A DNA stretch of 5,853 bases from Burkholderiaceae bacterium (GCA_031256125.1 JAIRRE010000213.1:1-5853); one strand, 5' to 3'; shown: positions 1 to 5,548, numbered from the stretch's first letter. The notes: generated by a model from the letters alone, not told the origin. A program made the numbers and translations.

Positions 1-147
1 CATCGCCAGCAGACGCTGCTCGATCTGCCGCAGCGTCAGGCCGCAATCGACCAGCAACCGCGCGGGGCGCGCGCCCGCGCCCGCCGTGGCTTCGATCAAC
101 GTGGCATTGCCGGAGCTGCCGCTGGCCAGGCTGCAAAAGCGCAGCAA
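1..147 (-). CDS. MBL-fold metallo-hydrolase (YycJ/WalJ-like), N-terminal part only
   Basis: These are the first 49 codons of a leftward gene that leaves the window at position 1. Seen: the translation begins MLRFCSLASGSSGNATLIEA and continues to RLLVDCGLTLRQIEQRL. The SLASGSSGNATLIE strand-loop followed by LLVDCG is the usual opening of the YycJ/WalJ/VicX branch of metallo-beta-lactamase-fold proteins. The zinc-binding HxHxDH motif would lie beyond the edge, so catalytic competence cannot be judged. The start is inferred as TTG at 147-145, because the frame is closed by the bamC stop codon just upstream and MLRFCSL fits the family N-terminus; no strong ribosome binding site is visible. It lies 18 nt after bamC and is probably cotranscribed with dapA and bamC. 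Known for relatives: YycJ-type proteins are metal-dependent nucleases or hydrolases linked to DNA repair in Firmicutes. The substrate here is unknown. Confidence 0.85.
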   Translation of the reverse strand, partial: MLRFCSLASGSSGNATLIEATAGAGARPARLLVDCGLTLRQIEQRLLAM

Positions 148-165
148 AACAAATGACCCGTCAGG

Positions 166-1323
166 TTATTTCAATTGGTCGGCCAGCACTTTGAGGATGC
201 GCTGCGCATCGCCGCTGGCGGCCGGTGAACCGTCTTCTTTGAGCACGGTCATGGTGTTGAGGTTCGCGGCGCTGGTTTTGATGGCTATCTGGTAGCGCGT
301 GGTGGGCAGCGGCGCGCTGGCTTTGCCCAGCAGCTTGGAAAAGAAGCCCGGCTCCTGCTTTTCGGCCGTCGGGTCGGCGTAACGCACGTAATACAGGCCC
401 TTGCTGCGGTCACGGTCTTCCACGGTAAAGTTGCTGCGGTCCAGCGCCAACCCCACGCGCAACCAAGCGCGGTCGAAATCGTCCTGGAACTGCACGCTCT
501 GCTGGCCGTCCACGACAACAAGCCGCGCGCCGCCTTCCTGATTTCCGACGTTGACGGGGGTCCCGCCGCTGGCGATTTGCGCCTTGGCCGCTTCCTGCGA
601 GGCGCCGAGCTTGACCATCAACCGGCGCAGGAATATCGCTTCCAGTCCAGGGTCTTCCGGGCGCGGCTGCCAGGCGGTTTGGTCGCGCTGGGGAGTGGTG
701 TAAACCTCTTGCATACCTTGGTGCGTGATGTAGATGTCCGCGCCGCCGTTGGTCGTGCGCTCGACGCGGGTTCGGAACTTGTCGCGCTCACCAGTCGAAT
801 ACAGCGAATCAAGCAGTTTGCCCAGCGTGTTGCGAATGAAATCATCGGGAATCTTGGCCCGGTTTTCAGCCCAATCGGTCTCCAGCACGCCGACTTTGGG
901 ATCATCGACGGTCAACAGAAAACCGCTCTCCTGCCAGAACTCGCGCACCTGGCCCCACACCTTGTCGGGGTTTTCATCGACATGCAGCCAGCGCTGATCG
1001 CCATTGCGCATGTAATGCACCTCGCCGACCTTGTTCGCGGCAGTGCTCGATTCATCCGTGCTCTGGGTTACTTTCTGCCCAGCTTGGTAGCTGTTTGCGG
1101 ATGCCGTGTTATTGGGCATGGTGTAACGCGACTGGCTGGGCAGTTGTGTCAGATCGGGCGGCACTTCCAGCGACACGCCGTGTCCGGCGCTTTTGTAGTC
1201 AACCTTGCCCGGTTCAAGCGTCGAATCAAGCGACGAGCAAGCGCCCAGCAGCAACGTCAGCGCACAAACGGCGGTTAAACGGACAGCGGGGAAAGAGGCG
1301 GGAGCTAGGGAAAATCGCTTCAC
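166..1323 (-). CDS. bamC: Outer membrane assembly lipoprotein BamC (NlpB/DapX)
   Basis: BamC is an accessory lipoprotein of the BAM complex, which folds beta-barrel proteins into the outer membrane. Seen (385 aa from the GTG): a basic start (VKR), a hydrophobic signal segment around residues 13-28, and lipobox LLGAC with the lipidated Cys at 29. The conserved N-terminal stretch VDYKSA (41-46) and LEVPPDLT (52-59) follows; in E. coli this region contacts BamD. A low-complexity linker (about 70-100) leads to two helix-grip-like regions, about 110-245 (RWLHVDENPDKVW) and about 275-385 (QDDFDRAWLRVGLALDR). It is somewhat longer than E. coli BamC (344 aa). The start is GTG 1323-1321, because GAAGGA (1338-1333) sits 9 nt upstream. 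An in-frame ATG at 1344 would add seven residues but has only a pyrimidine-rich leader. It follows dapA by 42 nt, the same order as E. coli dapA-nlpB. Confidence 0.92.
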   Translation of the reverse strand: MKRFSLAPASFPAVRLTAVCALTLLLGACSSLDSTLEPGKVDYKSAGHGVSLEVPPDLTQLPSQSRYTMPNNTASANSYQAGQKVTQSTDESSTAANKVGEVHYMRNGDQRWLHVDENPDKVWGQVREFWQESGFLLTVDDPKVGVLETDWAENRAKIPDDFIRNTLGKLLDSLYSTGERDKFRTRVERTTNGGADIYITHQGMQEVYTTPQRDQTAWQPRPEDPGLEAIFLRRLMVKLGASQEAAKAQIASGGTPVNVGNQEGGARLVVVDGQQSVQFQDDFDRAWLRVGLALDRSNFTVEDRDRSKGLYYVRYADPTAEKQEPGFFSKLLGKASAPLPTTRYQIAIKTSAANLNTMTVLKEDGSPAASGDAQRILKVLADQLK

Positions 1324-1332
1324 GGGCAAATG

Positions 1333-1338
1333 TCCTTC
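1333..1338 (-). promoter_or_regulatory. Ribosome binding site that decides the bamC start
   Basis: Read on the minus strand, GAAGGA lies 9 nt before GTG 1323-1321. The alternative ATG at 1344 is upstream of this site and is preceded by a CTTTCCTCC-like pyrimidine tract with no Shine-Dalgarno match. This favours the GTG as the real bamC start. Confidence 0.65.
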
Positions 1339-1365
1339 GGGCATTCCAGAGGAGGAAAGTATGGA

Positions 1366-2262
1366 TTACAACAGACCGCACGCCGTGAGCGCGCCTTCAA
1401 CCAGCACTTGGCCGGCCTCCGACAGCGGCACGATGGGCAGCCGCAGCGTGGGGCCGCACAGGCCCAGTTGCGCCATCGCCCACTTGGTGGCGCTTGGGCT
1501 GGCTTCGGTAAATAAGTGCTTGTGCAGCGGCAGCAATTGAAACTGCAAGCGCATCGCGCCCGCGCAATCGCCCGCCAAAGCCGCCTCGCACAACTCGTGC
1601 ATCAGGCGCGGCGCGAGATTGGCCGTGACACTGACGTTGCCCTTGCCACCGCAGAGCATCAGCGCCACCGCTGTCGAATCGTCACCGGAATAAACCGAAA
1701 AGCTCCGCGGCGCTTCGCGCAGCAACCACTGCGCGCGTTCAATATCGCCCGTCGCCTCTTTGATCCCGACGATGCCCGGTACCTGCGTCAACCGTAGCAC
1801 CGTATCGTGCAACAGATCGGCGCCCGTGCGGCCCGGCACGTTGTAGAGGATGATGGGCATATCGCCGGTGGCCTCGGCAATCGCCTTGAAGTGTTGGTAC
1901 TGACCCTCTTGCGTCGGCTTGTTGTAATAGGGCACCACCTGCAACTGACAATCCGCGCCCACCTTCTGGGCATAACGCGCCAGCTCGATCGCTTCGGCGG
2001 TCGAATTGGCTCCGCACCCGGCCATGATGGGCACGTGGCGGTCGGTGTGTGTGCGGGCCTGCTCCACCGCCACGCGAATAATTTCGCAATGCTCCTGCAC
2101 GTTGACTGTGGGCGATTCGCCAGTGGTACCCACCACGCCGATGCAGTCTGTGCCTTGGGCAATGTGCCAGTCGATGAGCTTGCGCAAGGTGGGGTAATCG
2201 ACGCTGCCGTCTTCAAGCATCGGCGTAATGAGAGCGACGATACTACCGGTAATGGGAGTCAT
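1366..2262 (-). CDS. dapA: 4-hydroxy-tetrahydrodipicolinate synthase (DapA)
   Basis: DapA condenses pyruvate with L-aspartate-4-semialdehyde, the first committed step toward diaminopimelate and lysine; it is cytosolic and usually a tetramer. Seen (298 aa from the ATG): a TIM-barrel protein beginning [20 protein letters not shown] (45-50) carries the Thr pair that binds the substrate carboxylate, PYYNKP (111-116) the tyrosine region, [10 protein letters not shown] (138-147) the catalytic Tyr140 and Arg145, and GIKEATGD (166-173) the Schiff-base Lys168. SGDD and GNVSVTAN follow, and the protein ends ACGLL. All catalytic residues are present. The start is ATG 2262-2260; an in-frame TTG at 2271 is possible but less likely. 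No Shine-Dalgarno match precedes the ATG. It is first in a leftward dapA-bamC-MBL operon and divergent from dcd. At the lysine-inhibition site, E. coli His56, Asn80 and Glu84 are kept, but His53 is Val55 and Ala49 is Pro51. Confidence 0.97.
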   Translation of the reverse strand: MTPITGSIVALITPMLEDGSVDYPTLRKLIDWHIAQGTDCIGVVGTTGESPTVNVQEHCEIIRVAVEQARTHTDRHVPIMAGCGANSTAEAIELARYAQKVGADCQLQVVPYYNKPTQEGQYQHFKAIAEATGDMPIILYNVPGRTGADLLHDTVLRLTQVPGIVGIKEATGDIERAQWLLREAPRSFSVYSGDDSTAVALMLCGGKGNVSVTANLAPRLMHELCEAALAGDCAGAMRLQFQLLPLHKHLFTEASPSATKWAMAQLGLCGPTLRLPIVPLSEAGQVLVEGALTACGLL

Positions 2263-2306
2263 GGAGGTCAACCGTGGCCGCGCGGGCCGTTGGAAAGAAA
2301 GTTTGA

Positions 2307-2334
2307 ATTTTAGGGCAGCGACTCATGCCGTCTG
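2307..2334 (-). promoter_or_regulatory. Possible dapA promoter
   Basis: On the minus strand TAAAAT (2312-2307) matches the sigma70 -10 box at 5 of 6 positions. A weak -35, CAGACG (2334-2329), lies 16 bp upstream. Transcription would start near 2300 and give a leader of about 38 nt before the dapA ATG. The weak -35 keeps this tentative. Confidence 0.35.
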
Positions 2335-2364
2335 CGGCGCTGTCTCGCAAATGGCCGAAGCGCC

Positions 2365-2370
2365 TAGAAT
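2365..2370 (+). promoter_or_regulatory. Possible dcd -10 element
   Basis: TAGAAT (5 of 6 matches to TATAAT) lies 30 bp upstream of the dcd ATG, in the 138-bp divergent spacer. I could not find a convincing -35 box at the expected distance, so only the -10 is offered. Confidence 0.25.
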
Positions 2371-2400
2371 TTCCGCCGCCTCAATGGAAATGATTACGTT

Positions 2401-2973
2401 ATGAGCATCAAAAGCGACAAATGGATCCGCCGCATGGCGCGCGAACACGGCATGATCGAACCGTTCGAGCCGGGTCAGGTGCGCCAAGTGGATGGTCGCA
2501 AGATCGTCAGCTACGGCACCAGCAGCTACGGCTACGACATCCGCTGCGCGCCGGAGTTCAAAATCTTCACCAACATCCACTCCACAGTGATTGATCCCAA
2601 GCAGTTCGACGAAAAGAACTTCATGGACTTTCACGGCGAGGTGTGCATCATCCCGCCCAACAGCTTCGCGCTGGCGCGCACGGTGGAGTATTTCCGCATC
2701 CCGCGCAACGTACTGACGATCTGCCTGGGCAAAAGTACCTATGCGCGCTGCGGCATCATCGTCAACGTCACACCCTTCGAGCCGGAATGGGAAGGCAGTG
2801 TGACGCTGGAGTTTTCCAACACCACGCCGCTGCCCGCGCGCATCTACGCCGGCGAAGGCTGCGCGCAGGTGATCTTTTTCGAGAGCGACCCGGACGACGT
2901 GTGCGAGACCAGCTACAAGGATCGCGGCGGCAAGTACCAGGGGCAAACGGGCGTAACGCTGCCGAAGGCGTAG
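2401..2973 (+). CDS. dcd: dCTP deaminase
   Basis: Dcd deaminates dCTP to dUTP, supplying dUMP for thymidylate synthesis; it is a cytosolic homotrimer of the dUTPase fold. Seen (190 aa, full length; E. coli Dcd is about 193): opening [31 protein letters not shown] (37-48), and the nucleotide-binding GKSTYARCG (110-118). [12 protein letters not shown] (121-132) is followed by [11 protein letters not shown], with the catalytic Glu137 matching E. coli Glu138. The C-terminal lid is [19 protein letters not shown]. coli Arg110 is replaced by Lys111, which to my recollection is normal in betaproteobacterial Dcd. The ATG agrees with the family N-terminus; only a weak TGGA precedes it, 12 nt away. It is divergent from dapA and the following spacer has no obvious dcd terminator, so readthrough into the small downstream ORF is possible. 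Confidence 0.97.
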   Translation: MSIKSDKWIRRMAREHGMIEPFEPGQVRQVDGRKIVSYGTSSYGYDIRCAPEFKIFTNIHSTVIDPKQFDEKNFMDFHGEVCIIPPNSFALARTVEYFRIPRNVLTICLGKSTYARCGIIVNVTPFEPEWEGSVTLEFSNTTPLPARIYAGEGCAQVIFFESDPDDVCETSYKDRGGKYQGQTGVTLPKA

Positions 2974-2979
2974 CTCTGG

Positions 2980-3000
2980 GTTAAGTGCTCGGCGTTGGGC
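2980..3000 (+). repeat. Degenerate heptamer repeat patch 1 (after dcd)
   Basis: Three contiguous 7-mers begin 7 bp after the dcd stop: 2980-2986 GTTAAGT, 2987-2993 GCTCGGC and 2994-3000 GTTGGGC. The third is identical to the first unit of the patch at 4390-4417. It directly abuts the -35 box of the next promoter. The array is short and degenerate, so it is convincing mainly through its resemblance to the other patches. Confidence 0.45.
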
Positions 3001-3030
3001 GTGACATTGGCTGTTGCGAGCGCGTATGAT
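3001..3030 (+). promoter_or_regulatory. Sigma70-type promoter of the small proline-rich ORF
   Basis: GTGACA (3001-3006, 5 of 6 matches to TTGACA) and TATGAT (3025-3030, 5 of 6 matches to TATAAT) are separated by 18 bp. Transcription would start near 3037 and give a leader of about 75 nt before the ATG at 3113. This is the best promoter-like sequence I found in the window, and it lies between dcd and the small ORF, so the latter has its own promoter. Confidence 0.6.
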
Positions 3031-3103
3031 TTACATTTGATCTCTAGCTTGGATGCATGAAGTCCACGCTGGAAATGATCGTCTTGACCGCATTCAATTC
3101 GCA

Positions 3104-3107
3104 GGAG
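3104..3107 (+). promoter_or_regulatory. Ribosome binding site of the small ORF
   Basis: GGAG, within AGGAGCTTTT, lies 5 nt before ATG 3113 (7 nt counting from the G of the purine core AGGA). It selects this ATG over the in-frame ATG at 3053, which has no purine-rich site at a suitable distance. Confidence 0.7.
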
Positions 3108-3112
3108 CTTTT

Positions 3113-3244
3113 ATGGCAAGCAATCCCAAACCCAATCCTCCCAAACCCAATCCTCCCAAACCCAAGAATTGGCCCAGCAAAGTTGAGGGCCACGAATCCG
3201 GCAAGAAGCGAGACAACAACACGCCTCCAACCAAGGAAGAATAA
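3113..3244 (+). CDS. Small proline/lysine-rich protein of unknown function (43 aa)
   Basis: I do not recognise the family. Seen: a GGAG ribosome binding site (3104-3107) 5 nt before the ATG, a good promoter upstream and an intrinsic terminator 12 bp after the stop, so this is a self-contained rightward unit. The protein has 11 Pro, 8 Lys and 1 Arg against 5 acidic residues, one Trp (20), no Cys, no signal peptide and no membrane segment. Residues 5-18 are a PKPNP repeat, followed by NWPSK and a polar tail with EGHESGKKRDNN. It should be cytosolic, disordered and basic. Diprolines at 9-10, 14-15 and 38-39 could slow ribosomes. An in-frame ATG at 3053 would give 63 residues but lacks a good ribosome binding site. 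Alternatives are that the RNA itself is the functional product or that the ORF is a leader peptide; downstream azlD lies on the other strand, so a leader role looks unlikely. Confidence 0.68.
   Translation: MASNPKPNPPKPNPPKPKNWPSKVEGHESGKKRDNNTPPTKEE
3125..3165 (+). repeat. 15-bp tandem repeat inside the small ORF
   Basis: The unit CCCAAACCCAATCCT occurs exactly twice (3125-3139 and 3140-3154), followed by its first 11 bases (3155-3165). Each unit encodes Pro-Lys-Pro-Asn-Pro with identical codons, pointing to recent DNA-level duplication. Being a multiple of three, copy-number changes keep the frame and alter the protein by five residues. Confidence 0.9.
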
Positions 3245-3256
3245 GCACAGCCGTAA

Positions 3257-3295
3257 AACCCCCGGTCATTGTTTTGTGGCCGGGGGTTATTTTTT
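3257..3295 (+). terminator. Intrinsic terminator, probably bidirectional
   Basis: A perfect 9-bp stem, AACCCCCGG (3257-3265) with CCGGGGGTT (3280-3288), has a 14-nt loop and is followed by ATTTTTT (3289-3295). It ends the small-ORF transcript 12 bp after its stop codon. On the minus strand the same stem ends in TTTT, so it can also stop azlCD transcription, whose last stop codon is about 43 bp away. Confidence 0.9.
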
Positions 3296-3304
3296 GTGGG
3301 GTCT

Positions 3305-3329
3305 CATGCGCCTAACGCTCAACCCCAAG
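3305..3329 (-). repeat. Degenerate heptamer repeat patch 2 (after azlD)
   Basis: Read on the minus strand, 7-mers run in register immediately after the azlD stop region: 3329-3323 CTTGGGG or, one base shifted, GCTTGGG; then GTTGAGC (3323-3317) and GTTAGGC (3316-3310). GTTGAGC is identical to the last unit of the plus-strand patch at 4390-4417, making an inverted pair of similar tracts (TTGGGGTTGAGCG against TTGGGGGTTGAGCG) flanking azlCD. Confidence 0.4.
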
Positions 3330-3331
3330 CC

Positions 3332-3661
3332 TCAAATCCCCATCACCCGCCCAATCAACGCCAGCGCCGCCAAGCCGATGACCACGCTCACCAGCGCGTG
3401 ACGCCAGCGCCAGTAGCTGGCGGCGACGACGATTAGCGCCAGCGCCTGGGCCAGCAACTTGGGCCAGAACGCAGCCAGCGGCTGGCCGCTGCCGGCCAGC
3501 GTATGCGCCACCAGCACCACCATGACGCACAGCGGCAGCGTGCGGTTCAGGCGCATCATCCACGGCCGGGTGAACACCGAGCGGCGAATCAACAGCGGCA
3601 ACGCGCGCAGCGCGATGGTCACGGCGCTCATCACGGCGACCGACAGCCACAAGCGCGTCAC
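3332..3661 (-). CDS. azlD: AzlD-family branched-chain amino acid transport subunit
   Basis: AzlD is the small membrane partner of AzlC; together they export branched-chain amino acids and analogues. Seen (109 aa, normal for the family): four hydrophobic segments at about 4-24, 41-57, 65-82 and 88-107. The family-typical TIALRALPLLI (15-25) leads into a basic, Trp-containing loop (RRSVFTRPWMMRLNR, 26-40) and then TLPLCVMVVL. The start is GTG 3661-3659, which overlaps the azlC stop as GTGA, so translation is probably coupled; GAGG lies about 10 nt upstream. It is last in the leftward azlC-azlD pair and ends about 43 bp from a shared terminator. The substrate is inferred from the family only. 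Confidence 0.93.
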   Translation of the reverse strand: MTRLWLSVAVMSAVTIALRALPLLIRRSVFTRPWMMRLNRTLPLCVMVVLVAHTLAGSGQPLAAFWPKLLAQALALIVVAASYWRWRHALVSVVIGLAALALIGRVMGI

Positions 3662-4374
3662 GGTTCGATTCCCTCGGCAACAACGGGATCGCCAACGGCG
3701 GATGTGGATGTTTTATTGCGGCCAGGCAACGCCAGCAACGCAATCAACGCCAGCCCCAAGGCCAGCAACAGCGCGTAATGCGGTGCCACGGCATGCGCCA
3801 CCGCATACGCCGCCAGCCCGACCGCCGCGGGCAGCCAGCGTCGCTGGGTACGGTAGTGCTCAATGGCCAGGATGACGAACAACGCGGGCAGCGCGAAGTC
3901 CAAATGCGGAATCCAGCGCGCGGCCTGCTGGCCCAGCGCCACGCCCAGCAGCGTGCCCAGCACCCAGTAGCCGTGATTGACCAGCGCGATACGCCAGCCC
4001 AGCGCGCGGCAGCGTTCCGGCGGCAGGGTGGTCAGCACGGAATAGGTTTCGTCAGTCAGCGCGGCAATGACGTATGACTTGGCCGCGCGCGCCTTGGGCA
4101 CGCGGTCAAGCAGCGGGATGGCGTAAATCACATGCCGCAGATTAATCATCAGCGTGGTCAGCGCCACGGTGGGCAGCCCCGCCGCGCCCGCCAGCATCGG
4201 CACCGCCGCGAACTGCATCGCGCCAGCATAGACAAACACGCTCATCGCCACCACGATCCACACCGGCAGCCCGGCTTGCAGCGCCAGCACGCCGTAGGCA
4301 AAACCGGCGGGCACATAACCCATGCCGACCGGCGTGGTCAGGCGCAGGAGGTGTTGGCGTTCCTCGGTTTGCAC
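3658..4374 (-). CDS. azlC: AzlC-family branched-chain amino acid permease
   Basis: AzlC is the large subunit of the AzlCD exporter in the inner membrane. Relatives include B. subtilis AzlC (azaleucine resistance), E. coli YgaZ and C. glutamicum BrnF. Seen (238 aa, usual length): GYVPAGFAYGVLALQAGLPVW (19-39), the signature SVFVYAGAMQFAAVPML (45-61), INLRHVIYAIPL (77-88) and ALTDETYSV (105-113). Several C-terminal membrane segments follow (about 125-147, 160-171, 181-215). The last 20 residues are polar and poorly conserved-looking. The start is GTG 4374-4372, with AGAAAG about 7 nt upstream; a later start would cut into the first conserved segment. The stop overlaps the azlD start. Its leader contains heptamer patch 3. 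I see no clear promoter and no adjacent Lrp/AsnC-type regulator in the window. Confidence 0.95.
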   Translation of the reverse strand: MQTEERQHLLRLTTPVGMGYVPAGFAYGVLALQAGLPVWIVVAMSVFVYAGAMQFAAVPMLAGAAGLPTVALTTLMINLRHVIYAIPLLDRVPKARAAKSYVIAALTDETYSVLTTLPPERCRALGWRIALVNHGYWVLGTLLGVALGQQAARWIPHLDFALPALFVILAIEHYRTQRRWLPAAVGLAAYAVAHAVAPHYALLLALGLALIALLALPGRNKTSTSAVGDPVVAEGIEP

Positions 4375-4389
4375 GCAATACTTTCTGCT

Positions 4390-4417
4390 GTTGGGCGTTC
4401 GGTGTTGGGGGTTGAGC
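4390..4417 (+). repeat. Heptamer tandem repeat patch 3 (azlC leader)
   Basis: Four uninterrupted 7-mers start with GTT: 4390-4396 GTTGGGC, 4397-4403 GTTCGGT, 4404-4410 GTTGGGG and 4411-4417 GTTGAGC. This is the clearest of the four patches. It lies 16-43 nt upstream of the azlC start, so its complement would be in the azlC leader mRNA. The rest of the 134-bp spacer (4418-4508) shows nothing I can name. Confidence 0.7.
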
Positions 4418-4508
4418 GGCCCTCAAATTGTCCGGCGCTCAAGAATTGCACTTCCGATTGAAGATCGCCCTGTAGTGTAGGTAACCCAGCCTCGGAAGGA
4501 TCGCCGCC

Positions 4509-5399
4509 TCAAAACCACGCTTGTAGCCCCTCCGGCGGGGTGAATCGCTTGTCGCGCCAGGTCAGGCGCGTGGGCAGCGCCTCCGGCAGCACGCGCCCGG
4601 CCTTGGGGTACGCCGGGTCGCCCGGATAGCAAATCGTGCGCTGGCCCGCTTCGTCGAACGGACATGGCTCTATCCGGTATGGGCCGCGCGCGCGCGCATC
4701 GGCCAGCGCCGCCGCCGTGTCCCGGTACAACGCGAGGTGCAGCAGGCTCATGATTTGCGGCGGCACAAGGTCGATTTCCCCGCGCGCATACAGCCACAGC
4801 GCCTCGCGCGGCGCCAGCCAGCGCGTCTCGGTAATCTCATGCTCGTCCGCGCACGCATCTTGCCCCGGCGGCAGCACAGCCAGCAAAAAGCGCGTGTCGA
4901 AGCGTTTGTTCATCACCGATGGCTGGCGCGGCGTGATCCAACGCGACCACGGCACGCAGCTTTGCGTATCCAGCCGCAACCCATGACGCGCCAGCAACGG
5001 CGCAAATGCCGGTGCGCGTTCATCGGCCAGCGCGGCAACGACTTCAACTGCCGACGGTATCGCGCCATCGGCCCGCCGCGCTAGCAGCACGCCCGATTCT
5101 TCGAATGTCTCGCGCGCCGCGGCCACGAAAAAACCCGCCGCCGCTTCCACCGTTAGATCCGGTTCCGCCAACAACGCGGCCACCTGCTGCGGTGCGCAAT
5201 CGAGCAGCGCCAGCGCATCGGCGGCACTGTCCGCCGCATCCACCTTGCCTCCGGGAAACACCCACGCACCGCCCAACACGTCCGATGCACCATGACGACG
5301 CAGCAGCAGCACTTGCAACCCCGGCGCGCCATCGCGCAACAGCACCATGCTGGCCGCATCGCGCGGCGGGGTATCGACCACGGCGTCATTGAGTTCCAT
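4509..5399 (-). CDS. NUDT19-like Nudix hydrolase
   Basis: Nudix enzymes cleave nucleoside-diphosphate-linked compounds with Mg2+ or Mn2+. Seen (296 aa): an N-terminal beta-strand region (ASMVLLRDGAPGLQVLLLRR, 16-35), then WVFPGGKVDAADSAAD (46-61), and AARETFEESGVLL (94-106). The last block supplies Arg96, Glu97, Glu100, Glu101 and Gly103 of the Nudix box GX5EX7REUXEEXGU. The box is split: Gly51 to Arg96 is 45 residues rather than the usual 14. This FPGG-xDAAD...AxREAFEExGVLL layout is typical of NUDT19/RP2-type proteins, of which mouse NUDT19 is a peroxisomal CoA diphosphatase. A conserved-looking tail has CPF, ICYPGDPAYP (256-265) and LTWRDKRF (279-286). The ATG at 5399 has AGGG 8 nt upstream. 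It is a lone leftward gene; CoA-type activity is inference. Confidence 0.9.
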   Translation of the reverse strand: MELNDAVVDTPPRDAASMVLLRDGAPGLQVLLLRRHGASDVLGGAWVFPGGKVDAADSAADALALLDCAPQQVAALLAEPDLTVEAAAGFFVAAARETFEESGVLLARRADGAIPSAVEVVAALADERAPAFAPLLARHGLRLDTQSCVPWSRWITPRQPSVMNKRFDTRFLLAVLPPGQDACADEHEITETRWLAPREALWLYARGEIDLVPPQIMSLLHLALYRDTAAALADARARGPYRIEPCPFDEAGQRTICYPGDPAYPKAGRVLPEALPTRLTWRDKRFTPPEGLQAWF

Positions 5400-5432
5400 C
5401 GTTATAGCCCTGAAAAAACAACTCTTGCGAGC

Positions 5433-5460
5433 TTAACCCTGCCAACAGCCAACGCCCGTC
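5433..5460 (-). repeat. Degenerate heptamer repeat patch 4 (Nudix leader)
   Basis: On the minus strand four 7-mers are in register: 5460-5454 GACGGGC, 5453-5447 GTTGGCT, 5446-5440 GTTGGCA and 5439-5433 GGGTTAA. The patch sits 34-61 nt before the Nudix start codon, an arrangement like patch 3 before azlC. A perfect TTGACA (5473-5468) lies just upstream, but no -10 box is found at the right distance. Confidence 0.45.
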
Positions 5461-5513
5461 GCCGATTTGTCAACTTGCACCGTTGCACCTGCATCCATGA
5501 AAACAGCGCCCAT

Positions 5514-5539
5514 AAAAAAGCGGGCCTCCCGCACTTTTT
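5514..5539 (-). terminator. Intrinsic terminator, bidirectional in form
   Basis: GCGGG (5520-5524), loop CCT and CCCGC (5528-5532) make a tight hairpin. On the minus strand it is followed directly by TTTTTT (5519-5514); on the plus strand by AC then TTTTT (5535-5539). The better form faces left, so it probably ends transcription of the gene at the right edge before the Nudix gene. The 3-nt loop is at the lower size limit. Confidence 0.75.
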
Positions 5540-5548
5540 GAGATACCC

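Noticed and set aside
577..1278. 233-codon plus-strand open frame
   Set aside because: It lies wholly antisense to bamC, has no ribosome binding site or recognisable domain, and long antisense frames are expected in GC-rich genes.
1350..1540. GGAGGAAAGT followed by ATG at 1361 on the plus strand
   Set aside because: The ribosome-binding-site-like sequence is striking, but the 59-residue frame is antisense to the end of dapA, resembles no protein and has no clear promoter. I treat it as chance.
2263..2306. GGAGG with GTG at 2274 on the plus strand
   Set aside because: The frame ends after about ten codons at TGA and lies in the dapA leader; there is no support for a peptide.
2323..2946. 207-codon minus-strand open frame
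   Set aside because: It is the antisense shadow of dcd, whose product is unmistakable; the translation is Ala/Val/Arg/Asp-rich as expected from a complementary frame.
3053..3112. In-frame upstream ATG giving a 63-residue version of the small ORF
   Set aside because: It has no usable ribosome binding site and would lie only about 16 nt from the predicted transcript start, whereas ATG 3113 has an AGGAG site.
4423..4797. Minus-strand frame overlapping the Nudix gene end
   Set aside because: It is a shifted-frame shadow of the Nudix coding sequence.
2980..5460. Heptamer patches as a CRISPR or phage attachment array
   Set aside because: Units are 7 bp, contiguous and without spacers; no cas, integrase or tRNA gene is present, so neither reading fits.
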